Assembly (NCBI GenBank): GCA_900468065.1
Contig: UBTA01000028.1
Coordinates: forward strand, 62,001-126,000
Length of the DNA: 64,000 nt
Direction: 5' to 3'
From: Hyphomicrobiales bacterium
Lineage (GTDB): Bacteria > Pseudomonadota > Alphaproteobacteria > Rhizobiales > Rhizobiaceae
In this document: positions 27,621 to 36,562 of the stretch, in pieces
How the letters are laid out: every line of letters begins with the position of its first letter
Numbering within the stretch: position 1 is the stretch's first letter
The notes under the pieces: generated by a model
What the model saw: the letters and a program-made list of their open reading frames with translations, nothing else
Databases searched by the model: none
What the model was told of the DNA's origin: nothing
Translations under genes and position numbers: made by a program

Positions 27621-29465
27621 ATGGCACCCACCTCATCGCCGCTCATCAACGGCCACGCCTATGATTATGTCGACCATGCCTATGACGTCATCGTCGTCGG
27701 CGCCGGCGGCGCTGGACTGCGCGCCACGCTCGGCATGGCCGAACAGGGTTTCAAGACGGCCTGCATCACCAAGGTTTTCCCGACGCGCTCGCATACGGTC
27801 GCGGCCCAGGGCGGCATTGCCGCCTCGCTGACCAACATGACGCCGGACAGCTGGCAGTGGCATCTCTATGACACGGTCAAGGGTTCCGACTGGCTCGGCG
27901 ACGTCGATGCCATGCAGTATCTGACCATGGAAGCGCCGAAGGCGGTCTACGAGTTGGAACATTACGGCGTTCCGTTCTCGCGCAATGCCGAAGGCAAGAT
28001 CTACCAGCGGCCGTTTGGCGGCCACATGCAGAACTACGGCGAAGGCCCGCCGGTACAGCGCACCTGCGCCGTGGCCGACCGCACCGGCCACGCCATCCTG
28101 CACACGCTCTATGGCCAGTCGCTGAAGCACAATGCGGAATTCTTCATCGAGTATTTCGCGCTTGACCTGATCATGTCGGATGACGGCAGCCGCTGCACCG
28201 GCGTCGTTGCCTGGAACCTCGACGACGGCACGATCCATCGCTTCTCAGCCAAGATGGTCGTTCTGGCGACCGGCGGCTATGGCCGCTCCTATTTCTCGGC
28301 GACATCGGCCCATACCTGCACCGGCGACGGTGGCGGTATGGTGGCGCGCGCAGGCCTGCCTTTGCAGGACATGGAATTCGTCCAGTTTCACCCGACGGGT
28401 ATCTACGGCTCCGGCTGCCTGATCACCGAAGGTGCCCGCGGTGAAGGCGGCTATCTCGTCAATTCCGAAGGCGAGCGCTTCATGGAGCGCTATGCGCCAT
28501 CGGCCAAGGATCTTGCCTCGCGTGACGTTGTGTCCCGCTGCATGACCCTGGAAATTCGCGAAGGCCGCGGCGTCGGCAAGAACAAGGACCATATCTACCT
28601 GCATCTCGATCATCTCGATCCAGCCGTTCTGCACGAGCGCCTGCCGGGCATTTCCGAGAGCGCCAAGATCTTTGCCGGTGTCGACGTGACGCGCGAGCCG
28701 ATCCCGGTTCTGCCGACGGTTCACTACAACATGGGCGGCATTCCGACCAACTACTGGGGCGAAGTGCTGAACGCCGACGGTGAAAATCCCGAGCGCGTCC
28801 TGCCGGGCCTGATGGCTGTCGGCGAAGCCGGCTGCGCCTCGGTGCACGGGGCAAACCGCCTCGGCTCCAACTCGCTGATCGACCTCGTGGTCTTCGGCCG
28901 CGCCGCCGCGATCCGTGCCGGCGAAGTCATCGACCGCGCCTCGCCGATCCCGGCGATCAATGAAAAAGCCTGCGAAAAGATCATGACGCGCTTCGACAAG
29001 CTGCGTTTTGCCGATGGCTCGACGCCGACTGCGGTGCTGCGGGAAAAGATGCAGCGCACCATGCAGGACGACGCCGCCGTGTTCCGCACCCAGGAATCGC
29101 TGGAAAGCGGCTGCAAGCGGATGAGCGCCATCTGGCAGGAACTCAGCGACGTCAAGGTCACCGACCGCTCGATGATCTGGAATTCCGATCTGGTCGAGAC
29201 GCTGGAGCTGGAAAACCTGATGGCCAATGCCATCGTCACCGTCTATGGCGCCGAAGCCCGCAAGGAAAGCCGAGGCAGCCATGCGCGCGAAGATTATACC
29301 AGCGGGCCTTTCGGCGGTCGCGACGACGTCAACTGGCGCAAGCATACGCTGTCCTGGGTCAACGAGGCCGGCGAAGTCCGTCTCGACTACCGCCCGGTTC
29401 ACACCGAACTTCTGCAGCCGGGCATCGATCCGAAAAAGATCGAGCCCAAGGCGCGTGTGTATTGA
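27621..29465 (+). CDS. sdhA: succinate dehydrogenase flavoprotein subunit SdhA
   Basis: 614 residues. FAD-binding [28 protein letters not shown] contains the His that carries the covalent flavin; the active-site segment [21 protein letters not shown] and the C-terminal R-D-Y region are intact. It converts succinate to fumarate on the cytoplasmic face. Normally sdhB follows directly; here a toxin-antitoxin pair starts 47 nt after the stop. Confidence 0.96.
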   Translation: MAPTSSPLINGHAYDYVDHAYDVIVVGAGGAGLRATLGMAEQGFKTACITKVFPTRSHTVAAQGGIAASLTNMTPDSWQWHLYDTVKGSDWLGDVDAMQYLTMEAPKAVYELEHYGVPFSRNAEGKIYQRPFGGHMQNYGEGPPVQRTCAVADRTGHAILHTLYGQSLKHNAEFFIEYFALDLIMSDDGSRCTGVVAWNLDDGTIHRFSAKMVVLATGGYGRSYFSATSAHTCTGDGGGMVARAGLPLQDMEFVQFHPTGIYGSGCLITEGARGEGGYLVNSEGERFMERYAPSAKDLASRDVVSRCMTLEIREGRGVGKNKDHIYLHLDHLDPAVLHERLPGISESAKIFAGVDVTREPIPVLPTVHYNMGGIPTNYWGEVLNADGENPERVLPGLMAVGEAGCASVHGANRLGSNSLIDLVVFGRAAAIRAGEVIDRASPIPAINEKACEKIMTRFDKLRFADGSTPTAVLREKMQRTMQDDAAVFRTQESLESGCKRMSAIWQELSDVKVTDRSMIWNSDLVETLELENLMANAIVTVYGAEARKESRGSHAREDYTSGPFGGRDDVNWRKHTLSWVNEAGEVRLDYRPVHTELLQPGIDPKKIEPKARVY

Positions 29466-29512
29466 GGGTGTTTGTGGCAGGATGGGGTGGTCGCTGAGAT
29501 AGGACGAAGCCG

Positions 29513-29746
29513 ATGGGTGAGATGAACATCAAGATAGAGGATGACCTCAAAACGAAAATCGAAGACTTGGCGCGTAGCAACGACAGATCGCTGGACGAAG
29601 AGATTGCAGCGTTGTTGCGCAAGGCGGTCGCGGCGCAGCGTCCGGAGAGTCTTTACGAAGCTGCTGTCAGGATCTCTGCGATGACGCCCAAGGGCGTGAA
29701 GCAGACCGACAGTGTCGAAATCTTGCGGGAGATTCGCGGGAATTGA
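29513..29746 (+). CDS. FitA/VapB-like ribbon-helix-helix antitoxin
   Basis: 77 residues. MNIKIEDDLKTKIEDLARSNDRSLDEEIAALLRKAV is the layout of a ribbon-helix-helix DNA-binding domain (described here, not a full listing); the C-terminal half would wrap the toxin. AGGACGAAG lies before the ATG. Its stop overlaps the toxin TTG start by 4 nt, the usual order antitoxin then toxin. Base composition is visibly less GC-rich than in sdhA and sdhB. Family assignment is by pattern and gene pairing. Confidence 0.75.
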   Translation: MGEMNIKIEDDLKTKIEDLARSNDRSLDEEIAALLRKAVAAQRPESLYEAAVRISAMTPKGVKQTDSVEILREIRGN

Positions 29747-30201
29747 CGCTGGTTATTGACACATCTGTTGTCGTCAAATGGTTTGTTGAGGAAGATGGCT
29801 TCGAATCGGCGCGTAGCTTGATCACGTCAGGTCAAAAGCGGATCGCTCCCGAATTCGTTATCGCTGAAATGGCAAATGTTTTGCAGAGAAAGGTTCGCAC
29901 GGGAGAGCTCGGTGACCTGCAGGCGATCACAGCTTTGAGGAGCGTCCCTTATTTCTTCGAGAAGCTCATACCATCGACCGATCTGGTAGAAGCGGCTTTC
30001 ACATTGTCCCGGGTACTCGACCATTCGGTTTATGATTGCATGTTCTTGGCGCTTGCCTTGAACGGGCAGGGTGCGCGATTGGTTACGGGTGACACCAAGT
30101 TTCTTCGCAAGGCCACCGCTGCCGGTTACGGCGAGAAGATTTTGAATTTGGACGCAGCTTACGCGCTCGTCACGACGTCACAGGAAAACGATAATGGTTG
30201 A
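29743..30201 (+). CDS. PIN-domain toxin, VapC type
   Basis: 152 residues from TTG 29743. The four acidic residues of PIN ribonucleases are present: VIDTSV (Asp6), IAEMANV (Glu), YDCMFLALA (Asp) and TGDTKF (Asp). VapC toxins cleave tRNA or rRNA when freed from their antitoxin. The last 8 nt overlap the sdhB start (ATGGTTGA), so ribosomes finishing the toxin may reinitiate on sdhB. The catalytic residues look intact, so it is probably functional, not a relic. Confidence 0.85.
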   Translation: MTLVIDTSVVVKWFVEEDGFESARSLITSGQKRIAPEFVIAEMANVLQRKVRTGELGDLQAITALRSVPYFFEKLIPSTDLVEAAFTLSRVLDHSVYDCMFLALALNGQGARLVTGDTKFLRKATAAGYGEKILNLDAAYALVTTSQENDNG

Positions 30202-30973
30202 ACTCGCTCTCCCCAAGAATTCGACGATGACCGAAGGCAAGGTCTGGCCGAAGCCGGTCGGTGCCACCAATACCCGCGAATTGCGCATCTATCGCTGGAG
30301 CCCGGACGACGGCAAGAACCCGTCGATCGACACGTTCTATATCGATGTCGATGATTGCGGCCCGATGGTTCTCGATGCACTGCTTTATATCAAGAACAAG
30401 ATCGACCCGACGCTGACGCTGCGCCGCTCCTGCCGCGAAGGCATTTGCGGTTCCTGCGCGATGAATATCGACGGCACCAACACTTTGGCTTGCACCAAGG
30501 GCATGGACGAGGTGAAGGGCACGGTAAAGGTTTACCCGCTGCCGCATATGCCCGTCGTCAAGGACCTGGTGCCGGACCTCACCAATTTCTACGCCCAGCA
30601 CCGCTCGATCGAGCCCTGGCTGAAGACGGTATCGCCGACCCCTGCCAAAGAATGGAAGCAGAGCCACGAGGACCGCCAGAAGCTCGACGGCCTCTACGAG
30701 TGCATCCTCTGCGCCTGCTGTTCCGCCTCGTGCCCGAGTTACTGGTGGAACGGCGACCGGTATCTCGGCCCGGCCGTGCTATTGCAGGCCTATCGCTGGC
30801 TGATCGACAGCCGCGACGAAGCCAAGGGCGAGCGTCTCGACAATCTGGAAGACCCCTTCCGCCTCTATCGCTGCCACACGATCATGAACTGCGCCCAGAC
30901 CTGTCCGAAAGGTTTGAACCCGGCCAAGGCGATCGGCGAAATCAAGAAGATGATGGTGGAACGCCGGGTCTGA
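30194..30973 (+). CDS. sdhB: succinate dehydrogenase iron-sulfur subunit SdhB
   Basis: 259 residues. [21 protein letters not shown] binds [2Fe-2S]; [16 protein letters not shown] and [14 protein letters not shown] bind [4Fe-4S] and [3Fe-4S]. It relays electrons from the SdhA flavin to ubiquinone. Its ATG lies within the end of the PIN-toxin gene. No separate promoter was recognised between sdhA and sdhB, so it most likely depends on transcription through the toxin-antitoxin pair. Confidence 0.96.
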   Translation: MVELALPKNSTMTEGKVWPKPVGATNTRELRIYRWSPDDGKNPSIDTFYIDVDDCGPMVLDALLYIKNKIDPTLTLRRSCREGICGSCAMNIDGTNTLACTKGMDEVKGTVKVYPLPHMPVVKDLVPDLTNFYAQHRSIEPWLKTVSPTPAKEWKQSHEDRQKLDGLYECILCACCSASCPSYWWNGDRYLGPAVLLQAYRWLIDSRDEAKGERLDNLEDPFRLYRCHTIMNCAQTCPKGLNPAKAIGEIKKMMVERRV

Positions 30974-31017
30974 TTTTTTGGATCTTTCCGGTCGGCGTTT
31001 ATAGAGACACTTGGCTT

Positions 31018-31130
31018 GTCCCCTCTTCTCCCCGGCGGGGAGAAGGTGGCGCAAAGCGCCGGATGAGGGGGGCCGAAGGCAACCCTTTCTGGCTCCGGCC
31101 GCGCCAAAGCCCCCTCATCGCCTCCCCGCG
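31018..31130 (+). repeat. palindromic intergenic element (repeat locus 4, after sdhB)
   Basis: CCCTCTTCTCCCCGGCGGGGAGAAGG with GGCGCAAAGCGCCGGATGAGGGGG (31021-31071), then an incomplete inverted partner CCCCCTCATCGCCTCCCCGCG (31110-31130). It takes up much of the 351-bp gap before the lipoprotein gene; the rest is AT-rich (TTTTAAAGTTAGTTTTAAGC near 31247-31266) and probably holds that gene's promoter. Confidence 0.7.
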
Positions 31131-31324
31131 TACGCTGAAAGTACACCAGACCCTTTTACGCGTCGGAGCGACCGGCAACTCCACGACGCAGTGGAAACAA
31201 CCGTTTCAATCATGTCACAGGTCTTAAAGAATCAGCGCCGTCTTGATTTTAAAGTTAGTTTTAAGCTAATTCCGCCTATATTCCCCTGGACAACGCGTTA
31301 GCAAAGATGATCGGGAGCTTAAAC

Positions 31325-31867
31325 ATGCGGACAATACATGCGGTGGCGGGACTGGCCGTGGTGCTGGCGCTGGCTGGATGTCAGAGGACGTCCATGACCG
31401 ATTTCAGTGGCAACAACACGTCGCCAGCTCCTGTGCAGGCGCAGCCTGTGCCGACCGTCTCGTCCGGCCAGCTTGCTGCTCCCGGCGATACCTCGCAGTT
31501 TCCGGCGGCCCCTGTCAGCGGCACGGCTGCGGTTGGCGGTGTCACGGCACCCGGCGGTACCGAGGTTGCAGCGGCAACCAATGCGCTTGACGTCACCAAG
31601 GAATCGATGGTCGGCAACTGGCGCGTCTCGAATGCTGGCGCCTCCTGCGACATGTTCCTGACGCTCACCAATCTCGGCAGCGGCTCGCGCGGCGGCACAC
31701 GCGGTTGCGCCGGCGAACTGACGGCGATGGGCTCCTGGGAAGTGGCCGGCAAACAGGTCGTCTTGAAGGATCGCAACGGCAATCCGCTCGCCCGCCTGTT
31801 CAAGACGGCCGACTCGCGCTTTGACGGCTCGACCAATGGCGGCCAATCGGTCAGCCTCAGCCGCTAA
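31325..31867 (+). CDS. Omp19-like lipoprotein with AprI/Inh protease-inhibitor domain
   Basis: 180 residues from the ATG at 31325 (GGGAG 7 nt upstream; the earlier in-frame ATG at 31307 has no ribosome site). The signal peptide ends in the lipobox LALAGC, so the mature protein is lipid-anchored at Cys. A flexible Pro/Ala/Val/Thr linker of about 70 residues leads to a C-terminal domain MVGNWRVS...CDMFL...GCAGEL, matching Brucella Omp19 and AprI-type inhibitors of metalloproteases. Two cysteines may form a disulfide. Confidence 0.82.
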   Translation: MRTIHAVAGLAVVLALAGCQRTSMTDFSGNNTSPAPVQAQPVPTVSSGQLAAPGDTSQFPAAPVSGTAAVGGVTAPGGTEVAAATNALDVTKESMVGNWRVSNAGASCDMFLTLTNLGSGSRGGTRGCAGELTAMGSWEVAGKQVVLKDRNGNPLARLFKTADSRFDGSTNGGQSVSLSR

Positions 31868-31874
31868 TCATCAG

Positions 31875-31896
31875 CCCGGCATCAGCCGGGTTTTTT
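31875..31896 (+). terminator. intrinsic terminator after the Omp19-like gene
   Basis: CCCGGC (31875-31880), loop ATCA, GCCGGG (31885-31890), then six T. Compact GC stem and T-run directly after the stop codon. Confidence 0.85.
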
Positions 31897-31932
31897 CTTG
31901 CCCTCGTTTCCGACACCAGACCGGTAAAGCGC

Positions 31933-33087
31933 GTGCCCAATCCTGAAGACAGCATTTCGCGAAAACTCGAAGCCATGATCGTGGCGGGAACGCTGACGCG
32001 TGACCCGGCGCAGCTTGCCATCGCCAAGCGCCTCGATCATCTTTCCTCGGAACTGGCCGCCAGCCGCGCTGAGCGCAAGTCGAATGCGCTCGGCTGGCTG
32101 TTTGCCTCGCGTAAGAACGAGCATCCGCCGCTGAAGGGGCTTTACCTCTATGGTGGCGTCGGGCGCGGCAAGACCATGCTGATGGACCTGTTCTTCGAGA
32201 CGGTGCCGATCCAGCGCAAGCGCCGGGCGCATTTTCATGAATTCATGGCCGATGTGCATGAACGCATCTTCAACCACCGGCAGAAGCTGAAAAACGGCGA
32301 GACGCGCCAGGCCGATCCGATGCCGCCGGTTGCGGCGGAGATTTTTGCCGAGGCCCGTCTTCTGTGCTTCGACGAATTCTCCGTTACCGACATTGCCGAT
32401 GCGATGATCCTGTCACGGCTGTTCGGGGAGCTGTTTTCAAAAGGCTGCGTGCTGGTGGCGACATCGAATGTCGAGCCGGGCAATCTCTACAAGGATGGGC
32501 TCAACCGCGGCCTGTTCCTGCCGTTCATCGACCTGTTGAAGGCGCATGCCGCTATCGTGCCGCTGGACACCACGACGGATTACCGGCTGGCGAAGATCGA
32601 GGGATTGCCGGTCTGGTCGTCGCCGCTGGGTCCGCAGGCCGATACCGAGCTCGACAATGCCTGGAAACTGGCAACGGCCGGTTTGACAGTGGCGCCGGCC
32701 GAAGTCGCATTCAAGGGACGCAAGATCGTGGTTCCCAGGGCTGCCGGCGACTGCGCGCGGTTTTCCTTCGCCGATCTGTGCGAAAAGCCGCTCGGGGCTG
32801 CCGACTATCTCGCCATCCTCTCGCACTACCGGACGATCTTCGTCGAGCATATCCCGCATCTCGGGCCGGAACGTCGCAACGAGACCAAGCGTTTCATCAT
32901 GCTGATCGACACGATCTATGATCATGGCGCCCGGCTGTTTGCCTCGGCTGCAACCACGCCAATCCATCTGCTGACGGCGAAAAAAGGCACCGAAGGCTTT
33001 GAATTCGACCGCACGGTGTCGCGGCTGATCGAGCTGCAGAGCAAGGAATATGCCGCCAACCACCATGCAAATTCTGCTGTTTTGTGA
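31933..33087 (+). CDS. zapE: cell division ATPase ZapE (AFG1 family)
   Basis: 384 residues. Walker A GGVGRGKTMLMDLFF near residue 75 and Walker B LLCFDEF, with VATSNVEPGNLYKDGLNRGLFLPFI, mark the AFG1/ZapE family of AAA-like ATPases that act at the division ring in E. coli and in protein quality control in mitochondria. The start is GTG at 31933 with a weak ribosome site. It precedes mdh, as in many alphaproteobacteria, but a 195-bp gap with its own promoter signals separates them. Confidence 0.88.
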   Translation: MPNPEDSISRKLEAMIVAGTLTRDPAQLAIAKRLDHLSSELAASRAERKSNALGWLFASRKNEHPPLKGLYLYGGVGRGKTMLMDLFFETVPIQRKRRAHFHEFMADVHERIFNHRQKLKNGETRQADPMPPVAAEIFAEARLLCFDEFSVTDIADAMILSRLFGELFSKGCVLVATSNVEPGNLYKDGLNRGLFLPFIDLLKAHAAIVPLDTTTDYRLAKIEGLPVWSSPLGPQADTELDNAWKLATAGLTVAPAEVAFKGRKIVVPRAAGDCARFSFADLCEKPLGAADYLAILSHYRTIFVEHIPHLGPERRNETKRFIMLIDTIYDHGARLFASAATTPIHLLTAKKGTEGFEFDRTVSRLIELQSKEYAANHHANSAVL

Positions 33088-33105
33088 CACATTGACGACG
33101 TATTA

Positions 33106-33123
33106 TCTTACGTTTACGTAAGA
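33106..33123 (+). promoter_or_regulatory. perfect 18-bp dyad between zapE and mdh
   Basis: TCTTACGT-TT-ACGTAAGA, followed by ATTTTAT. It may be an operator of the mdh-suc operon or an AT-rich hairpin ending zapE. Downstream, TTGCTC and TGATAT 17 bp apart (about 33151-33179) could be the mdh promoter. Confidence 0.4.
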
Positions 33124-33195
33124 ATTTTATGATCTAACCGATTGAAATTGCTCTACCAAAAAGTATCGGTTGATATTTTAGTTTTTGAAGTTTAA

Positions 33196-34245
<1,050 letters not shown>

Positions 34246-34291
34246 GAGCGCCTCCCGGTATTGCCATCAGGCTTAAACAGGAAATTTCCCG

Positions 34292-35488
34292 ATGAACATT
34301 CATGAATATCAAGCCAAGGCTCTGTTGAAGACCTTTGGCGCACCGGTTGCGGAAGGTGTCGCCATCTTCTCCGCCGATGAAGCCGAAGCGGCGGCAAAGT
34401 CGCTTCCAGGCCCGCTCTACGTCGTCAAGAGCCAGATCCATGCTGGCGGCCGCGGCAAGGGCAAGTTCAAGGAACTCGGTCCGGATGCCAAGGGCGGCGT
34501 TCGCCTGGCTTTCTCGATCGAGGAAGCCAAGGCACATGCCAAGGAAATGCTCGGCAACACGCTGGTGACCAAGCAGACCGGCGACGCCGGCAAGCAGGTC
34601 AACCGTCTCTACATCGAAGACGGCGCCGACATCGAGCGCGAGCTTTACCTCTCGCTGCTGGTCGACCGCGCCGTTGGCCAGGTCTCCTTCGTGGTTTCCA
34701 CCGAAGGCGGCATGGACATCGAAACCGTTGCGCATGACACGCCGGAAAAGATCATCAACGTCGCGATCGATCCGATCGAAGGCGTCACGGCTGCAAACCT
34801 TGCTGCCTTGACCTCGGCGCTGAAGCTTGAAGGCGAAGCCAAGGCCGATGCCGAAAAGCTGTTTCCGATCCTCTACAAGGCGTTTGTCGAAAAGGACATG
34901 GCGCTGCTCGAGATCAACCCGCTGATCGTCATGAAGGACGGCCGCGTGCGCGTTCTCGACGCCAAGGTCTCGTTCGACGGCAACGCGCTGTTCCGTCATG
35001 AAGACATTGTTGCGCTGCGCGACACGTCGGAAGAAGACGCCAAGGAAATCGAAGCGTCCAAGTACGACCTCGCCTATGTCGCCCTCGATGGCAATATCGG
35101 CTGCATGGTCAATGGTGCCGGCCTTGCCATGGCAACCATGGACATCATCAAGCTCTACGGCGCAGAGCCCGCGAACTTCCTCGATGTCGGCGGTGGCGCT
35201 TCCAAGGAAAAGGTTACGGCTGCCTTCAAGATCATCACTGCCGATCCGGCCGTGAAGGGCATCCTGGTCAACATCTTCGGCGGCATCATGAAATGCGATG
35301 TCATTGCCGAAGGCGTGATCGCAGCCGTCAAGGAAGTCGGCCTGCAGGTTCCGCTCGTCGTTCGCCTCGAAGGCACCAATGTCGAGCTGGGCAAGAAAAT
35401 CATCAATGAATCGGGTCTCAACGTCATTTCCGCAGACGACCTCGATGACGCTGCGCAGAAAATCGTCGCAGCCGTGAAGGGGGCCTGA
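34292..35488 (+). CDS. sucC: succinyl-CoA synthetase beta subunit
   Basis: 398 residues. N-terminal ATP-grasp domain ([29 protein letters not shown]) and C-terminal CoA-ligase domain with [13 protein letters not shown] and [13 protein letters not shown]. With SucD it interconverts succinyl-CoA and succinate with formation of a nucleoside triphosphate. It is separated from sucD by only 3 nt. Confidence 0.97.
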   Translation: MNIHEYQAKALLKTFGAPVAEGVAIFSADEAEAAAKSLPGPLYVVKSQIHAGGRGKGKFKELGPDAKGGVRLAFSIEEAKAHAKEMLGNTLVTKQTGDAGKQVNRLYIEDGADIERELYLSLLVDRAVGQVSFVVSTEGGMDIETVAHDTPEKIINVAIDPIEGVTAANLAALTSALKLEGEAKADAEKLFPILYKAFVEKDMALLEINPLIVMKDGRVRVLDAKVSFDGNALFRHEDIVALRDTSEEDAKEIEASKYDLAYVALDGNIGCMVNGAGLAMATMDIIKLYGAEPANFLDVGGGASKEKVTAAFKIITADPAVKGILVNIFGGIMKCDVIAEGVIAAVKEVGLQVPLVVRLEGTNVELGKKIINESGLNVISADDLDDAAQKIVAAVKGA

Positions 35489-35491
35489 TCC

Positions 35492-36394
35492 ATGTCCATT
35501 CTGATCAACAAGAACACCAAGATCCTGGTTCAGGGTCTGACCGGCAAGACCGGCACGTTCCACACCGAACAGGCGCTCGCCTACCACAACACCAAGATGG
35601 TTGGCGGTATCAACCCGAAGAAGGGTGGCGAGACCTGGGAAGGTTCGAAGGGCGAAAAGCTGCCGATCTTTGCAACCGTTGCCGAAGGCAAGGAACAGAC
35701 CGGCGCCGACGCATCGGTGATCTACGTACCGCCGGCAGGTGCCGCGGCTGCGATCCTCGAAGCCATCGAAGCTGAAATCGGCCTGATCGTCTGCATCACC
35801 GAGGGTATCCCGGTTGCCGACATGATCAAGGTCAAGGCCCGCCTCGACAAGTCGAAGTCGCGCCTGATCGGCCCGAACTGCCCGGGCGTCATGACGCCGG
35901 ACGAATGCAAGATCGGCATCATGCCGGGCTCCATCTTCAAGAAGGGCTCGGTCGGCGTTCTCTCGCGTTCCGGCACGCTCACCTATGAAGCTGTGTTCCA
36001 GACGACCAACGAAGGCCTTGGCCAGACGACGGCTGTCGGTATCGGCGGCGACCCGGTCAAGGGCACCGAGTTCATCGACATGCTGGAAATGTTCCTGGCA
36101 GACGACGAAACCAAATCGATCATCATGATCGGCGAAATCGGCGGCTCGGCGGAAGAAGACGCGGCCCAGTTCCTCAAGGACGAAGCCAAGCGCGGCCGCA
36201 AGAAGCCGATGGTCGGCTTCATCGCTGGCCGTACGGCCCCTGAAGGCCGCACCATGGGTCATGCCGGTGCCGTCATTTCCGGTGGCAAGGGTGGCGCTGA
36301 AGACAAGATCGCGGCCATGGAATCGGCCGGCATCCGGGTTTCGCCGTCGCCGGCACGCCTCGGCAAGACGCTGGTCGAAGTCCTCAAGGGCTGA
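35492..36394 (+). CDS. sucD: succinyl-CoA synthetase alpha subunit
   Basis: 300 residues. CoA-binding Rossmann domain ([13 protein letters not shown]), [22 protein letters not shown], and the phosphohistidine loop [17 protein letters not shown] carrying the active-site His. It follows sucC directly; a 168-nt gap with a stem-loop separates it from sucA. Confidence 0.97.
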   Translation: MSILINKNTKILVQGLTGKTGTFHTEQALAYHNTKMVGGINPKKGGETWEGSKGEKLPIFATVAEGKEQTGADASVIYVPPAGAAAAILEAIEAEIGLIVCITEGIPVADMIKVKARLDKSKSRLIGPNCPGVMTPDECKIGIMPGSIFKKGSVGVLSRSGTLTYEAVFQTTNEGLGQTTAVGIGGDPVKGTEFIDMLEMFLADDETKSIIMIGEIGGSAEEDAAQFLKDEAKRGRKKPMVGFIAGRTAPEGRTMGHAGAVISGGKGGAEDKIAAMESAGIRVSPSPARLGKTLVEVLKG

Positions 36395-36415
36395 GACGGA
36401 CCACACCGATAACGT

Positions 36416-36446
36416 GACCGGGCTTGCCATTGCGGTTGGCCCGGTC
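36416..36446 (+). other. stem-loop between sucD and sucA
   Basis: GACCGGGC (36416-36423) pairs with GCCCGGTC (36439-36446) across a 15-nt loop. No T-run follows, so it is more likely an mRNA stability or processing element than a terminator. Confidence 0.4.
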
Positions 36447-36562
36447 CGCACCATCTGATGACGTGAAGGCGCGTCTAGCGCTTTTGAAAATGCGGTTTAC
36501 CGGGGCCCACACCCGGCAGAGTTAACAAGTCAGGAGGCGGACGGACAGGTCCGCGGAACACC

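Noticed and set aside
29513-30201. Mobile element or prophage between sdhA and sdhB
   Set aside because: No transposase, integrase, terminal inverted repeats or target duplication was seen; only the two toxin-antitoxin genes are present.
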